Part shown: positions 1-5,658 of the stretch, one piece after another
Position numbering within the stretch: the stretch's first letter is position 1
Layout of the letters: each line of letters starts with the position of its first letter
The notes under the pieces: model-generated
Seen by the model: the letters and a program-made list of their open reading frames with translations, nothing else
Told to the model about the DNA's origin: nothing
Databases searched by the model: none
Origin: Candidatus Aminicenantota bacterium
Lineage (GTDB): Bacteria > Acidobacteriota > Aminicenantia > Aminicenantales > Saccharicenantaceae
Assembly (NCBI GenBank): GCA_026393955.1
Contig: JAPKZE010000104.1
Span: 1-5,658 of the forward strand
Direction of reading: 5' to 3'
DNA length: 5,658 bases
Position numbers and translations under genes: made by a program

Positions 1-878
1 TTCCGGCACAGGGCCGCCGTCTTCTGTTCCCGGGCCTTGATCCGCAGCATGATGTCGTCGATCTCGGAGGTCTTGGGCGTCTTGCCCTTGTAGAGGGACA
101 GGTCGCGAATGATCTCGGTGGCGCTCTGGTAGCGGTCCTCGACCTTGGGGGCCAGGGCCCGCATGATGATCGCATCCACCTCTCTGGGGATGCGGGCGTT
201 CTTGATCCGCGGCGGCGTGATCTTCCCCTGCTGGGCCTTCTCCAGGATCTTGAACGGATCGGGGTCGAAGATGGGCGGACGGCCGATGATCATCTCGTAG
301 AAGATGCAGCCCAGCGAATAGAGGTCCGAGGCGTAGGAGGCCTTGCCCATGAACTGCTCGGGGGCCATGTAAGGCGGCGAACCGATCCGCGTCGACGCGT
401 ACGGCACGGCGTTGAGCCAGGCCGAGGTCCCGAAATCGGTGATCTTGGCCGTGCCGTCCTCGGAGACGATGATGTTCGACGGCCGCAGGTCGCGGTGGAT
501 GATCTTGGCCTTGTGGGCGTGGTCGACCCCGTAGGAGATCTGCTTGATGAAATCGATGGCCTGTTCCGAACCGAGGATGCGCTCCTTCTCCAGGATCTTC
601 TCCAGGGTCGGGCCCTTGATGTACTCCATGACCATGAAGAAGACGTTCTTCTCCTTCTCGGCGGCCAGCATGCGGACGATGTTCGGGTGGTTCAGGGCCG
701 CCTGGAGGCGGGGTTCCTTGAGGAGCTTGTAGAGCTCGGCCGACTGCTTGTGCGGCACCTTGATGGCCACCTTGATGTCGAGCCAGGTGTCCTTGGCCAA
801 GTAGACAGAGCCGAAGCCGCCGCTCCCGAGGGACCGGATGATCTCGTACTTTCCGACCTTCTGTCCTTGGAGGAACAT
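1..878 (-). CDS. Hanks-type Ser/Thr protein kinase (3' end outside window)
   Basis: This is a PknB/Stk-like eukaryotic-type kinase that would phosphorylate Ser/Thr residues on unidentified proteins. Reading from the ATG at 876-878, 292 residues are visible and the frame is open to the left edge. The kinase domain spans about residues 11-265 and has all core elements: glycine loop LGSGGFGSVY (17-26), VAIK with catalytic K40, helix C E55, catalytic loop HRDLRPSN (128-135, base D130, N135), DFG (148-150), APE (172-174), structural D185 in SDLYSLG, and R249 in EDRYQSA. The usual catalytic-loop Lys of HRDLKP is Arg132. It should be active. No N-terminal signal or membrane segment precedes the domain; residues 266-292 are charged (PKTSEIDDIM...) and begin an unseen C-terminal region, which in this family may carry a membrane helix or sensor repeats. 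It starts 1 base after the rsmE stop without a convincing ribosome binding site, so translation is probably coupled. It is not a usual member of the heat-shock operon. Confidence 0.93.
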   Translation of the reverse strand, partial: MFLQGQKVGKYEIIRSLGSGGFGSVYLAKDTWLDIKVAIKVPHKQSAELYKLLKEPRLQAALNHPNIVRMLAAEKEKNVFFMVMEYIKGPTLEKILEKERILGSEQAIDFIKQISYGVDHAHKAKIIHRDLRPSNIIVSEDGTAKITDFGTSAWLNAVPYASTRIGSPPYMAPEQFMGKASYASDLYSLGCIFYEMIIGRPPIFDPDPFKILEKAQQGKITPPRIKNARIPREVDAIIMRALAPKVEDRYQSATEIIRDLSLYKGKTPKTSEIDDIMLRIKAREQKTAALCR

Positions 879-879
879 G

Positions 880-1611
880 TCACTCGTTCCAGAAATGCGA
901 GATCATGGCTGCACCGGCCACCGCCGCGGTCTCGGCCCTGAGGATGCGCCGGCCGAGGGACACGGCCTCGAAGCCGGCCTCCCGGGCCGCCGCCTCCTCC
1001 CCTTCCGTCCAGCCGCCCTTCGGCCCGACGAGCAGGAGGACCGAAGCGGGCGCGGCCGCGGACGTCACGATGTCCTTGAGCGGCCGGCCGCCGTGCTCGC
1101 TCAGGAAGAGGCGCCGTTCCGCCCCCGGGGCGCGGAGAAGCCCGGCCAGCGGGCGGGGAGGATGGACTTCGGTCAGAAGGCTCGACTTGCACTGCTTGGC
1201 CGCCTCGCGGGCGATCCGCCGCCAGCGCTCGAGCTTCCGGTCGGTCCTCTCCTCCGTAGCCTTGAGAGAGCGCGCGCTGGCGATGGGGATGAAATCCGAA
1301 CAGCCGAGCTCAACGGCCTTTTCGAGGACGGTCTCGAGCTTCTTCGCCTCCATCAGGCCCTGGGCCAGGACGATCCGCGTCCGCGGCGTTCCCCCCTCCT
1401 CCTCCATCTTCAGGACGGCGACCTCGGTCCGGTCCTTCAAGACTTTCTCGACCCGGGCCAGGACCCTTCGGCCGCTGCCGTCGAAGAGCCAGATCTCGTC
1501 GCCGGCCCGGACCCGGGCCGACCGGGCCAGATGGCGATGCTCGACGCCTTCGAGGACGATCCCCGTCGCGCCATCGGCGATGGCGGGGACGAAGAATTGG
1601 TTGGCGGTCAC
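880..1611 (-). CDS. rsmE: 16S rRNA (uracil(1498)-N(3))-methyltransferase RsmE
   Basis: RsmE uses S-adenosylmethionine to methylate N3 of U1498 in helix 44 of 16S rRNA in the assembled small subunit. The 243-residue product matches the family length. Residues about 1-70 form the PUA-like RNA-binding domain (VEHRHLARSARVRAGDEI at 23-40). The SPOUT methyltransferase domain shows MEAKKLETVLEKAVELG (87-103), RKLERWRRIAREAAKQ (125-140), VGPKGGWT (195-202) and the trefoil-knot end LGRRILRAETAAV (219-231). Two usual family positions are changed to lysine: GPEGG is GPKGG here, and EQ(S/C)GR is KQCKS. The start is a GTG at 1609-1611; the next in-frame ATG is near residue 70, so the GTG is preferred. 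Only a weak GAGA purine stretch precedes it. rsmE downstream of dnaJ is a widely conserved arrangement, often with prmA in between, which is absent here. The stop is 1 base from the kinase start. Confidence 0.94.
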   Translation of the reverse strand: MTANQFFVPAIADGATGIVLEGVEHRHLARSARVRAGDEIWLFDGSGRRVLARVEKVLKDRTEVAVLKMEEEGGTPRTRIVLAQGLMEAKKLETVLEKAVELGCSDFIPIASARSLKATEERTDRKLERWRRIAREAAKQCKSSLLTEVHPPRPLAGLLRAPGAERRLFLSEHGGRPLKDIVTSAAAPASVLLLVGPKGGWTEGEEAAAREAGFEAVSLGRRILRAETAAVAGAAMISHFWNE

Positions 1612-1624
1612 GCTTCTCGTCGGC

Positions 1625-2752
1625 TCACTGCAGGATGTTCTTCAGCCTGTGCATGACGCTCTTGTCGACCGATTCGATGTCCTCGCCCCGGATCTCGGCG
1701 AGCTTGGCCAGGAGCGCCTTCTGGTCCTTGGACAGGTTCTCCGGGGTCCGGACGAGGACCTTGACAAAAAGGTCGCCCCGGCGCCGTCCGGAGACGTCCT
1801 GGATGCCCTTCCCTTTGAGACGGACGATCTCGCCCGGCTGCGTGCCGGCCGGGAGCTTGAGGATCTCGGGGCCCTCGAGCGTCGGGATCTCGACCCGGGC
1901 CCCGAGCGCGGCCTGGGTGAAGGAGACGGGGACTTCGCAGACGAGATCGTTGCCGTCGCGCTCGAAGAAGGCATGCTTGCGGACGCGGGTCACGACGTAC
2001 AGGTCGCCGGCCGGCATGTCCTCGTCGCCGGCCTCGCCTTCGCCGACGAGCCTTAGCCGTGATCCTTCGTCGACGCCGGCCGGGATGCGGACCTTGAGGG
2101 TCCTCTTCTCCCGGGTGTGTCCCCGGCCCTGGCACGCTTCGCACGGCGAGGGGTTGATCTCGCCGCCGCCCTGGCAGCGCGGACAGGTCCGGGCCATGGT
2201 GAAGAAGCCCTGCTGGTAGCGGACCTGGCCCCGCCCGCCGCACGCCGGGCAGGCCGACGGCCGCGTCCCGGCCTTGCGCTTGGAGCCGTGGCAGGCCTGA
2301 CAGGTCTCGGCCCGGGTGAGTTTGATCTCTCTTTCGAGACCCGCGGCGGCCTCCTCGAGACCGATCTCGAGTTCCACGGCCAGGTCGTGCCCCCGGCTGC
2401 GCCGGGCGCCGCCCCGGCCCCGGGCCCGCCCGCCGAAGATGTCGCCGAGGTTGAACCCGAAGAAATTCCCGAGGATGTCCTCGAAGTCCCCGAAGACGGA
2501 CGCATCGAAGCCGGAGAAGCCCTGCCCGCGCAGGCCCTCGGCGCCGAAGCGGTCGTAGACGGACCGCTTTTCGGGGTCGCCCAGGACGCTGTAGGCCTCG
2601 GCCGCCTCCTTGAACCTCTCCTCGGCCTCCTTGCTGCCTGGATTGCGATCGGGATGGTGCTTCAAGGCCATCTGGCGATAGGCCTTCTTGATGTCCTCGG
2701 CCGGGGCGTCCCTCGGCATCCCGAGGACCCGGTAATAGTCCTTCTCAGCCAT
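1625..2752 (-). CDS. dnaJ: Type I J-domain co-chaperone DnaJ (Hsp40)
   Basis: DnaJ delivers unfolded clients to DnaK and stimulates its ATPase; it is cytoplasmic and dimeric. The 375-residue product has the full class A layout. The J domain occupies residues 4-70, with the catalytic HPD at 33-35 and the basic helix KKAYRQMALK before it. A Gly/Phe-rich segment (70-120) contains FGFN and a GDIF motif (103-106). The zinc domain holds four CxxC repeats: C151/C154, C168/C171, C190/C193 and C204/C207; the first reads CQACHGSK, without the usual last glycine. Two C-terminal beta domains follow, including LKVRIPAGVDEG and LKGKGI, and the protein ends with a charged helix. Length and domains match the family, so it appears functional. 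The ATG at 2752 begins at the DYYRVLG block and overlaps the dnaK stop by 8 bases, with only a weak purine stretch upstream, so its translation is probably coupled to dnaK. The TGA is 13 bases before rsmE. Confidence 0.97.
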   Translation of the reverse strand: MAEKDYYRVLGMPRDAPAEDIKKAYRQMALKHHPDRNPGSKEAEERFKEAAEAYSVLGDPEKRSVYDRFGAEGLRGQGFSGFDASVFGDFEDILGNFFGFNLGDIFGGRARGRGGARRSRGHDLAVELEIGLEEAAAGLEREIKLTRAETCQACHGSKRKAGTRPSACPACGGRGQVRYQQGFFTMARTCPRCQGGGEINPSPCEACQGRGHTREKRTLKVRIPAGVDEGSRLRLVGEGEAGDEDMPAGDLYVVTRVRKHAFFERDGNDLVCEVPVSFTQAALGARVEIPTLEGPEILKLPAGTQPGEIVRLKGKGIQDVSGRRRGDLFVKVLVRTPENLSKDQKALLAKLAEIRGEDIESVDKSVMHRLKNILQ

Positions 2753-4328
2753 CGACGCCTGTCTTGGCCAGCTCTCGCCCTGTCTGACGCTGCCGCATCT
2801 CCTCCACCTCCGCCGGCGACAGCCCCGAGGACGGCCGGACCTCGACCTTCTGGCTCAGCCCGGTCTCCTTGTCCTTGGCCGAGACGCGGACCAGCCCGTC
2901 GGCGTTGATCTCGAAGGTAACGTCGATCTGCGGAACCCCGGCCGGGGCGGGCTCGATGCCGACGAGCTCGAAGACGGCCAGGGACTTGTTCATCGAGGCC
3001 AGGAAACCCTCGCCCTGGAGGACATGGATGCGCACCCGCCGCTGGTTGTGCTCGACGGTCGTGAAGGCCTTGACCTTGCGGGTCGGGACGGTCGTGTTCC
3101 GCTCGATGATCCTCTCGTAGCCGTCGCCCTCGGTCTCGATGCCCAGGGCGAACGGGGTCACATCGAGCAGCAGGACCAGGTCGCGGACCTGGCCGTCGAG
3201 GATGCCCGACTGGATGGCGGCGCCCATGGCCACGATCTGGTCGGGATCGACCTTCTCCTCCGGGGCCCGGCCGAAGAACTTGGTCACCCGCTCCTTGACC
3301 AGGGGCATGCGGGTCTGGCCGCCGACGAGGATGACCTGATCGATCCGCTCGGCGCCGACTTTCGCGTCGGCCAGGGCCTGCTCGATGCGCGGCAGGGTTC
3401 GCTCGACGAGGTCGGAGGTCATGGCCTCGAACGTCTTCCGGCTCAGGGACTTGCGGATGTGATTGGTCTTCGCCTTCTCGGAGATGATGAAGGGCAGGTT
3501 GATCTCGGTCTCGGTCGTGAACGACAGCTCCCGCTTGGCCTTTTCCGCCGCCTCTTTCAGCCGCTGGAGGGCCAGCTTGTCGGCGCCGAGGTCGATGCCT
3601 GTCTCGGCCCGGAAGCTCGCCACCAGCCACTCGAGGATGCGGTTGTCGAAGTCCTCGCCGCCGAGATAGGAGTCGCCGTTGGTGGCCAGGACGTTGAAGA
3701 CGCCGTCGCTCGCCTCGAGGATGGTGATATCGAACGTCCCGCCGCCGAGGTCGTAGATGGCGGCCAGGCCGTTCTTCCGGGCGTCGAGCCCGAAGGCGAG
3801 GCCGGCGGCGGTCGGCTCGTTGATGACGCGCTGCACGTCGAGGCCGCAGATCGTGGCCGCGTCCTTGGTGGCCTGCCGCTGGGCGTCGTCGAAATGGGCC
3901 GGCACCGTGATGACCGCCTGCGACACGGTCTCGCCGAAGAAGGACTCGGCGCATTCCTTGAGGTAGCCCAGGACCATGGCCGAGATCTCGGGCGGGCTCA
4001 GGGTTCTGTCGCCCTGGACGACCGCGACGTCTCCGTTGGCCGCCTCCGTCAGCCCGTACGGCAGGCGGGTCATCGCCTCCTGGATCTGGGCCGACTGGAA
4101 CTTCTGCCCGATCAGACGCTTGACGGCGTAGAAGGTGTTGGCCGGGTTGGTCACGGCCTGGCGCATGGCCAGCGTCCCGACCAGCCGCTCCCCGGCCGCC
4201 GTGAACGATATGACCGAAGGCGTCGTCGGCAGGCCTTCCAGGTTGGGGATGACGACGGGCTTTCCGCCCTCGAGGGTGGCGACGCAGGAGTAGGTCGTGC
4301 CGAGATCGATGCCGATGACGCGTCCCAT
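2745..4328 (-). CDS. dnaK: Hsp70 chaperone DnaK lacking the helical lid
   Basis: DnaK is the ATP-driven Hsp70 that binds exposed hydrophobic peptides, working with DnaJ and GrpE. The nucleotide-binding domain is intact: IDLGTTYS (7-14), K70 in VKRLIG, P143, R151, E171 in NEPTAAG, DLGGGTFD (193-200), GGEDFD (223-228) and the VGGQTRMP segment (335-342). The hydrophobic linker is DLVLLLDVTP (383-392). The beta-sandwich substrate-binding domain follows (about 393-503), with NTTVPT, HVLQGE and SAKDKETG. The protein ends at residue 527, whereas typical DnaK has about 610-640. After PSSGLSPAEVEEM (499-511) only 16 residues remain, so lid helices B-E and the acidic tail are absent. DnaJ starts within the last codons, leaving no room for a frameshifted lid. 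Peptide-pocket positions I397, F422, V432 and I434 match E. coli I401, F426, V436 and I438. Identification as DnaK is firm; whether it is the cell's only DnaK is unknown. HscA and HscC are less likely given the operon and sequence. Confidence 0.96.
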   Translation of the reverse strand: MGRVIGIDLGTTYSCVATLEGGKPVVIPNLEGLPTTPSVISFTAAGERLVGTLAMRQAVTNPANTFYAVKRLIGQKFQSAQIQEAMTRLPYGLTEAANGDVAVVQGDRTLSPPEISAMVLGYLKECAESFFGETVSQAVITVPAHFDDAQRQATKDAATICGLDVQRVINEPTAAGLAFGLDARKNGLAAIYDLGGGTFDITILEASDGVFNVLATNGDSYLGGEDFDNRILEWLVASFRAETGIDLGADKLALQRLKEAAEKAKRELSFTTETEINLPFIISEKAKTNHIRKSLSRKTFEAMTSDLVERTLPRIEQALADAKVGAERIDQVILVGGQTRMPLVKERVTKFFGRAPEEKVDPDQIVAMGAAIQSGILDGQVRDLVLLLDVTPFALGIETEGDGYERIIERNTTVPTRKVKAFTTVEHNQRRVRIHVLQGEGFLASMNKSLAVFELVGIEPAPAGVPQIDVTFEINADGLVRVSAKDKETGLSQKVEVRPSSGLSPAEVEEMRQRQTGRELAKTGVDG

Positions 4329-4332
4329 GGGG

Positions 4333-4965
4333 CTATTGTCCTTTCTTCGGAACGAGGACCTTGACCAGGGTCGGGCGCAGCAGGCGATCGTGGAGCATGT
4401 AGCCCTTTTGGAGCTCCTCCTCGACGGTGGGCTCCGCGACCGCCTCGGACTCCTCGACCGTCATGGCGTGGTGGAAGTTCGGGTCGAAGGCCCGGTTCTC
4501 CAGCGCGATCGGCCGGACCCCGTGCTTGGCGAGCAGGTTCTGGAACATGCGGAAGATGAGATCGATGCCTTCGCGGAAGGTCTTCCCTTCCGCGTCCGGC
4601 GGGGCGATCTGGAGGGCGCGTTCGAAGTTGTCCCCGATCGCCAGGAGCTCCAGCATCAGGCCGTTCAGAGCGAACTGCTGGAACTCGGTCTTCTCGCGCT
4701 CGAAGCGCTTGCGCAGGTTCTCCATGTCGGCGAGCCGGCGCAGATGGCTCTCCTTGAGGTCGTCGAGCTCCTTTTTGAGGTGCTTGATCTCGGCCTCCCT
4801 CTTCTTGAGCTTCTCCTTGAGATGACGGGAGCCCTCGGCGGCCGCCTTGTCCTCCGGCTCCTTCTTCTCGACGGCCAGGGGCGTCTCGGCCCCGCCCTCG
4901 CCGGAGACCGGCTCCTGGGGAATGAACTCGATCTCGTCGCCGCTCTTGTTTTTTTCGTCCGTCAT
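4333..4965 (-). CDS. grpE: Nucleotide exchange factor GrpE
   Basis: GrpE is the cytoplasmic dimeric co-chaperone that opens the DnaK nucleotide-binding cleft and releases ADP. The product is 210 residues, a normal family length. Residues 1-45 are acidic and low in complexity, as in the disordered GrpE N-terminus. Residues about 46-100 form a charged heptad-like helix (KEKLKKREAEIKHLKKEL) running into RRLADMENLRKRFEREK (76-92), the conserved D..N..KR region. The C-terminal beta domain carries FDPNFHHAM (160-168) and VEEELQKGYMLHDRLLRP (181-198), diagnostic for GrpE. The ATG at 4965 was chosen because it gives the normal length, overlaps the hrcA stop as ATGA and has a good AAAGAGG ribosome binding site; the open frame continues to an upstream ATG at 5130, but that lies inside hrcA. 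The TAG stop lies 4 bases before dnaK. Nothing suggests loss of function. Confidence 0.97.
   Translation of the reverse strand: MTDEKNKSGDEIEFIPQEPVSGEGGAETPLAVEKKEPEDKAAAEGSRHLKEKLKKREAEIKHLKKELDDLKESHLRRLADMENLRKRFEREKTEFQQFALNGLMLELLAIGDNFERALQIAPPDAEGKTFREGIDLIFRMFQNLLAKHGVRPIALENRAFDPNFHHAMTVEESEAVAEPTVEEELQKGYMLHDRLLRPTLVKVLVPKKGQ
4339..4344 (-). promoter_or_regulatory. Ribosome binding site of dnaK
   Basis: AAAGGA on the minus strand, formed by the last Lys-Lys-Gly-Gln codons of grpE, lies 10 bases before the dnaK ATG at 4328. The spacing is slightly long but workable, and supports the chosen start together with the canonical MGRVIGIDLGTT beginning. Confidence 0.65.
4572..4594 (-). 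repeat. Perfect 9-bp inverted repeat inside grpE
   Basis: The arms cgcggaagg (4572-4580) and ccttccgcg (4586-4594) are exact reverse complements around a 5-base loop, so the grpE message can form a GC-rich hairpin here. It sits in codons for the segment around DAEGKTFRE (about residues 124-132) of GrpE. It has no U-run after it and is not a terminator. It may be a chance product of GC-rich coding sequence or an mRNA processing/stability element; the sequence does not decide. Confidence 0.5.
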
Positions 4966-5658
4966 AGGCTGACCTCTTTGCCGAAGACCGTGATGGCCAG
5001 GCTGACGCGCTTGGCCATGCGGTCGACGAGCGGGATGATCCTTTCGTAGGGGATGCGCTTCGGGCCGATGACGCCCAGGGTCCCGAGGACCTGATTGCTG
5101 TAGCCGTAATGGGAAAGGACGAGGGAGCAATCCTCGACATTCGGGAAATTGGCCTCCGCGCCGATCAGGACCTTGACCCGGTCCAGACTGATGAAATCCG
5201 AGAGCAGCCGGGCCAGCGAGGACTTCTCCTCGAAGCTCCGGAAGAGAGCCCGGAGCTTGTCGATGTCGGAGAGCCCGCCCTTGCCGAGCAGCCGCGAGGT
5301 GCCCTGGAGGAAGATGCGGTCCTGTCCTTCCCCGTCGATGAAGGCCTTCAGGAGGTCGAGGAGCTTGTTCAGCGCGTCCTCGGACTTCATCCGGTACCGA
5401 GGCAGCTCGCGGGCCAGGGCCTCGGAGACGGCCTGGATCGTCTTACCCCGGTAATTCTGGTTGATGTACTGGGAGCCCCGGTCGAGCTCGGCTTGGGTCA
5501 GGGGCAGGACGCACTCGAGCGTCTCCGTCAGGACCATGTGGAACGGCGTGACCAGGATGACCAGGACCCGGCGGTCGGAGATCTTGATGAACCGGAGGTG
5601 CTCGAACGGCAGGCCGAAGATCCGCGGCGAGATGACGAAACCGAGGGCGTCCGAGGAA
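4962..5658 (-). CDS. hrcA: Heat-inducible transcription repressor HrcA (5' end outside window)
   Basis: HrcA represses class I heat-shock operons by binding the CIRCE inverted repeat; in studied species its activity depends on chaperonin GroEL. Reading the minus strand from the right edge, 231 residues are visible up to the TGA at 4962-4964. The family signature is clear near the end: GTLGVIGPKR at about fragment residues 192-201, followed by YERIIPLVDRMAK. Upstream are the IGAE...EDCSLV stretch (about 165-180) and a RGKT-type motif (about 70-73), both typical of the HrcA C-terminal dimerisation/GAF-like region. HrcA is usually about 340-350 residues, so roughly the first 110-120, including the DNA-binding winged helix, lie outside the window. 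The first internal ATG (5537) is not the start because the frame stays open with HrcA-like sequence to the edge. The stop overlaps the grpE start as ATGA. As first gene of the set, it would be autoregulated, but the operator is not in view. Confidence 0.95.
   Translation of the reverse strand, partial: SSDALGFVISPRIFGLPFEHLRFIKISDRRVLVILVTPFHMVLTETLECVLPLTQAELDRGSQYINQNYRGKTIQAVSEALARELPRYRMKSEDALNKLLDLLKAFIDGEGQDRIFLQGTSRLLGKGGLSDIDKLRALFRSFEEKSSLARLLSDFISLDRVKVLIGAEANFPNVEDCSLVLSHYGYSNQVLGTLGVIGPKRIPYERIIPLVDRMAKRVSLAITVFGKEVSL
4973..4979 (-). promoter_or_regulatory. Ribosome binding site of grpE
   Basis: AAAGAGG on the minus strand lies 7 bases before the ATG at 4965, within the last hrcA codons. 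It is the best Shine-Dalgarno match in the window and supports the 4965 start over the longer upstream reading. Confidence 0.75.

Larger units (their letters stand above)
1..5658 (-). other. Putative single heat-shock transcription unit hrcA-grpE-dnaK-dnaJ-rsmE-kinase
   Basis: All six genes share a strand, with junctions of -4, +4, -8, +13 and +1 bases. No space exists for an internal promoter outside coding sequence, and no hairpin followed by a U-run was seen at any junction. This argues for co-transcription from a promoter upstream of hrcA, beyond the right edge. Both ends of the unit lie outside the window. Internal promoters inside genes cannot be excluded by eye. Confidence 0.8.

Noticed and set aside
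1612..1624. Terminator or promoter between dnaJ and rsmE
   Set aside because: The gap is only 13 bases, with no inverted repeat or T-run.
2745..2800. Frameshift as the cause of the short DnaK
   Set aside because: The remaining sequence up to the stop is too short to hold a lid in any frame, because dnaJ begins at 2752 with a canonical J domain.
905..2908. Long plus-strand open frames opposite rsmE and dnaJ (383 and 263 codons)
   Set aside because: The products are Arg/Ser/Pro- or Ala/Leu-rich shadows that cross gene boundaries of well-supported minus-strand genes, with no domain.
2662..3954. A 430-codon minus-strand open frame overlapping dnaK
   Set aside because: It is an Arg/Pro/Gly-rich frame-shifted copy of dnaK reading; the true frame gives an uninterrupted Hsp70.
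3024..4364. A 446-codon open frame on the plus strand opposite dnaK
   Set aside because: It is the mirror of the dnaK codon pattern in GC-rich DNA, where antisense frames rarely meet stops. Its translation is low-complexity Asp/Leu/Gly/Val-rich with no recognisable domain. Long open frames antisense to dnaK are a known artefact.
4966..5130. Upstream 55-codon extension of GrpE
   Set aside because: It lies wholly within hrcA, has no GrpE similarity, and the ATG at 4965 has the better ribosome binding site and gives the normal family length.
5505..5545. Possible CIRCE half-site (cactcgagc) near the right end
   Set aside because: It lies inside hrcA coding sequence, lacks the TTAGCACTC-N9-GAGTGCTAA pattern and has no matching second half.

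Overview
The window is one uninterrupted minus-strand gene cluster from a GC-rich bacterium, with G or C at most third codon positions. Read from right to left (the direction of transcription) it holds hrcA (5' end outside the window), grpE, dnaK, dnaJ, rsmE and a Hanks-type Ser/Thr protein kinase gene (3' end outside the window). No plus-strand gene is credible, no RNA gene or mobile element was seen, and no intergenic gap exceeds 13 bases.

The layout hrcA-grpE-dnaK-dnaJ-rsmE is the classical class I (HrcA/CIRCE) heat-shock operon order known from Firmicutes and several other phyla. The unusual parts are a kinase gene appended directly behind rsmE and the very GC-rich composition. The combination would fit an Acidobacteriota- or Aminicenantota-like or another deep-branching, kinase-rich lineage, but that placement is a guess. 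The promoter and any CIRCE operator would lie upstream of hrcA, beyond the right edge.

The genes are tightly coupled: hrcA/grpE overlap by 4 bases (ATGA), grpE/dnaK are separated by 4 bases, dnaK/dnaJ overlap by 8 bases, dnaJ/rsmE are 13 bases apart, and rsmE/kinase are separated by 1 base. Together they would supply the repressor, the complete Hsp70 cycle (nucleotide exchange factor, Hsp70 ATPase, J-domain co-chaperone), a 16S rRNA methyltransferase and a signalling kinase from one transcript.

The main oddity is DnaK. At 527 residues it has a complete nucleotide-binding domain, linker and beta-sandwich substrate-binding domain, but ends about 25 residues after the sandwich. The helical lid and the disordered C-terminal tail of ordinary DnaK are missing. 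The dnaJ start codon lies inside the last dnaK codons, so no displaced lid sequence exists downstream. This is an apparently natural lidless Hsp70 in the main heat-shock operon.
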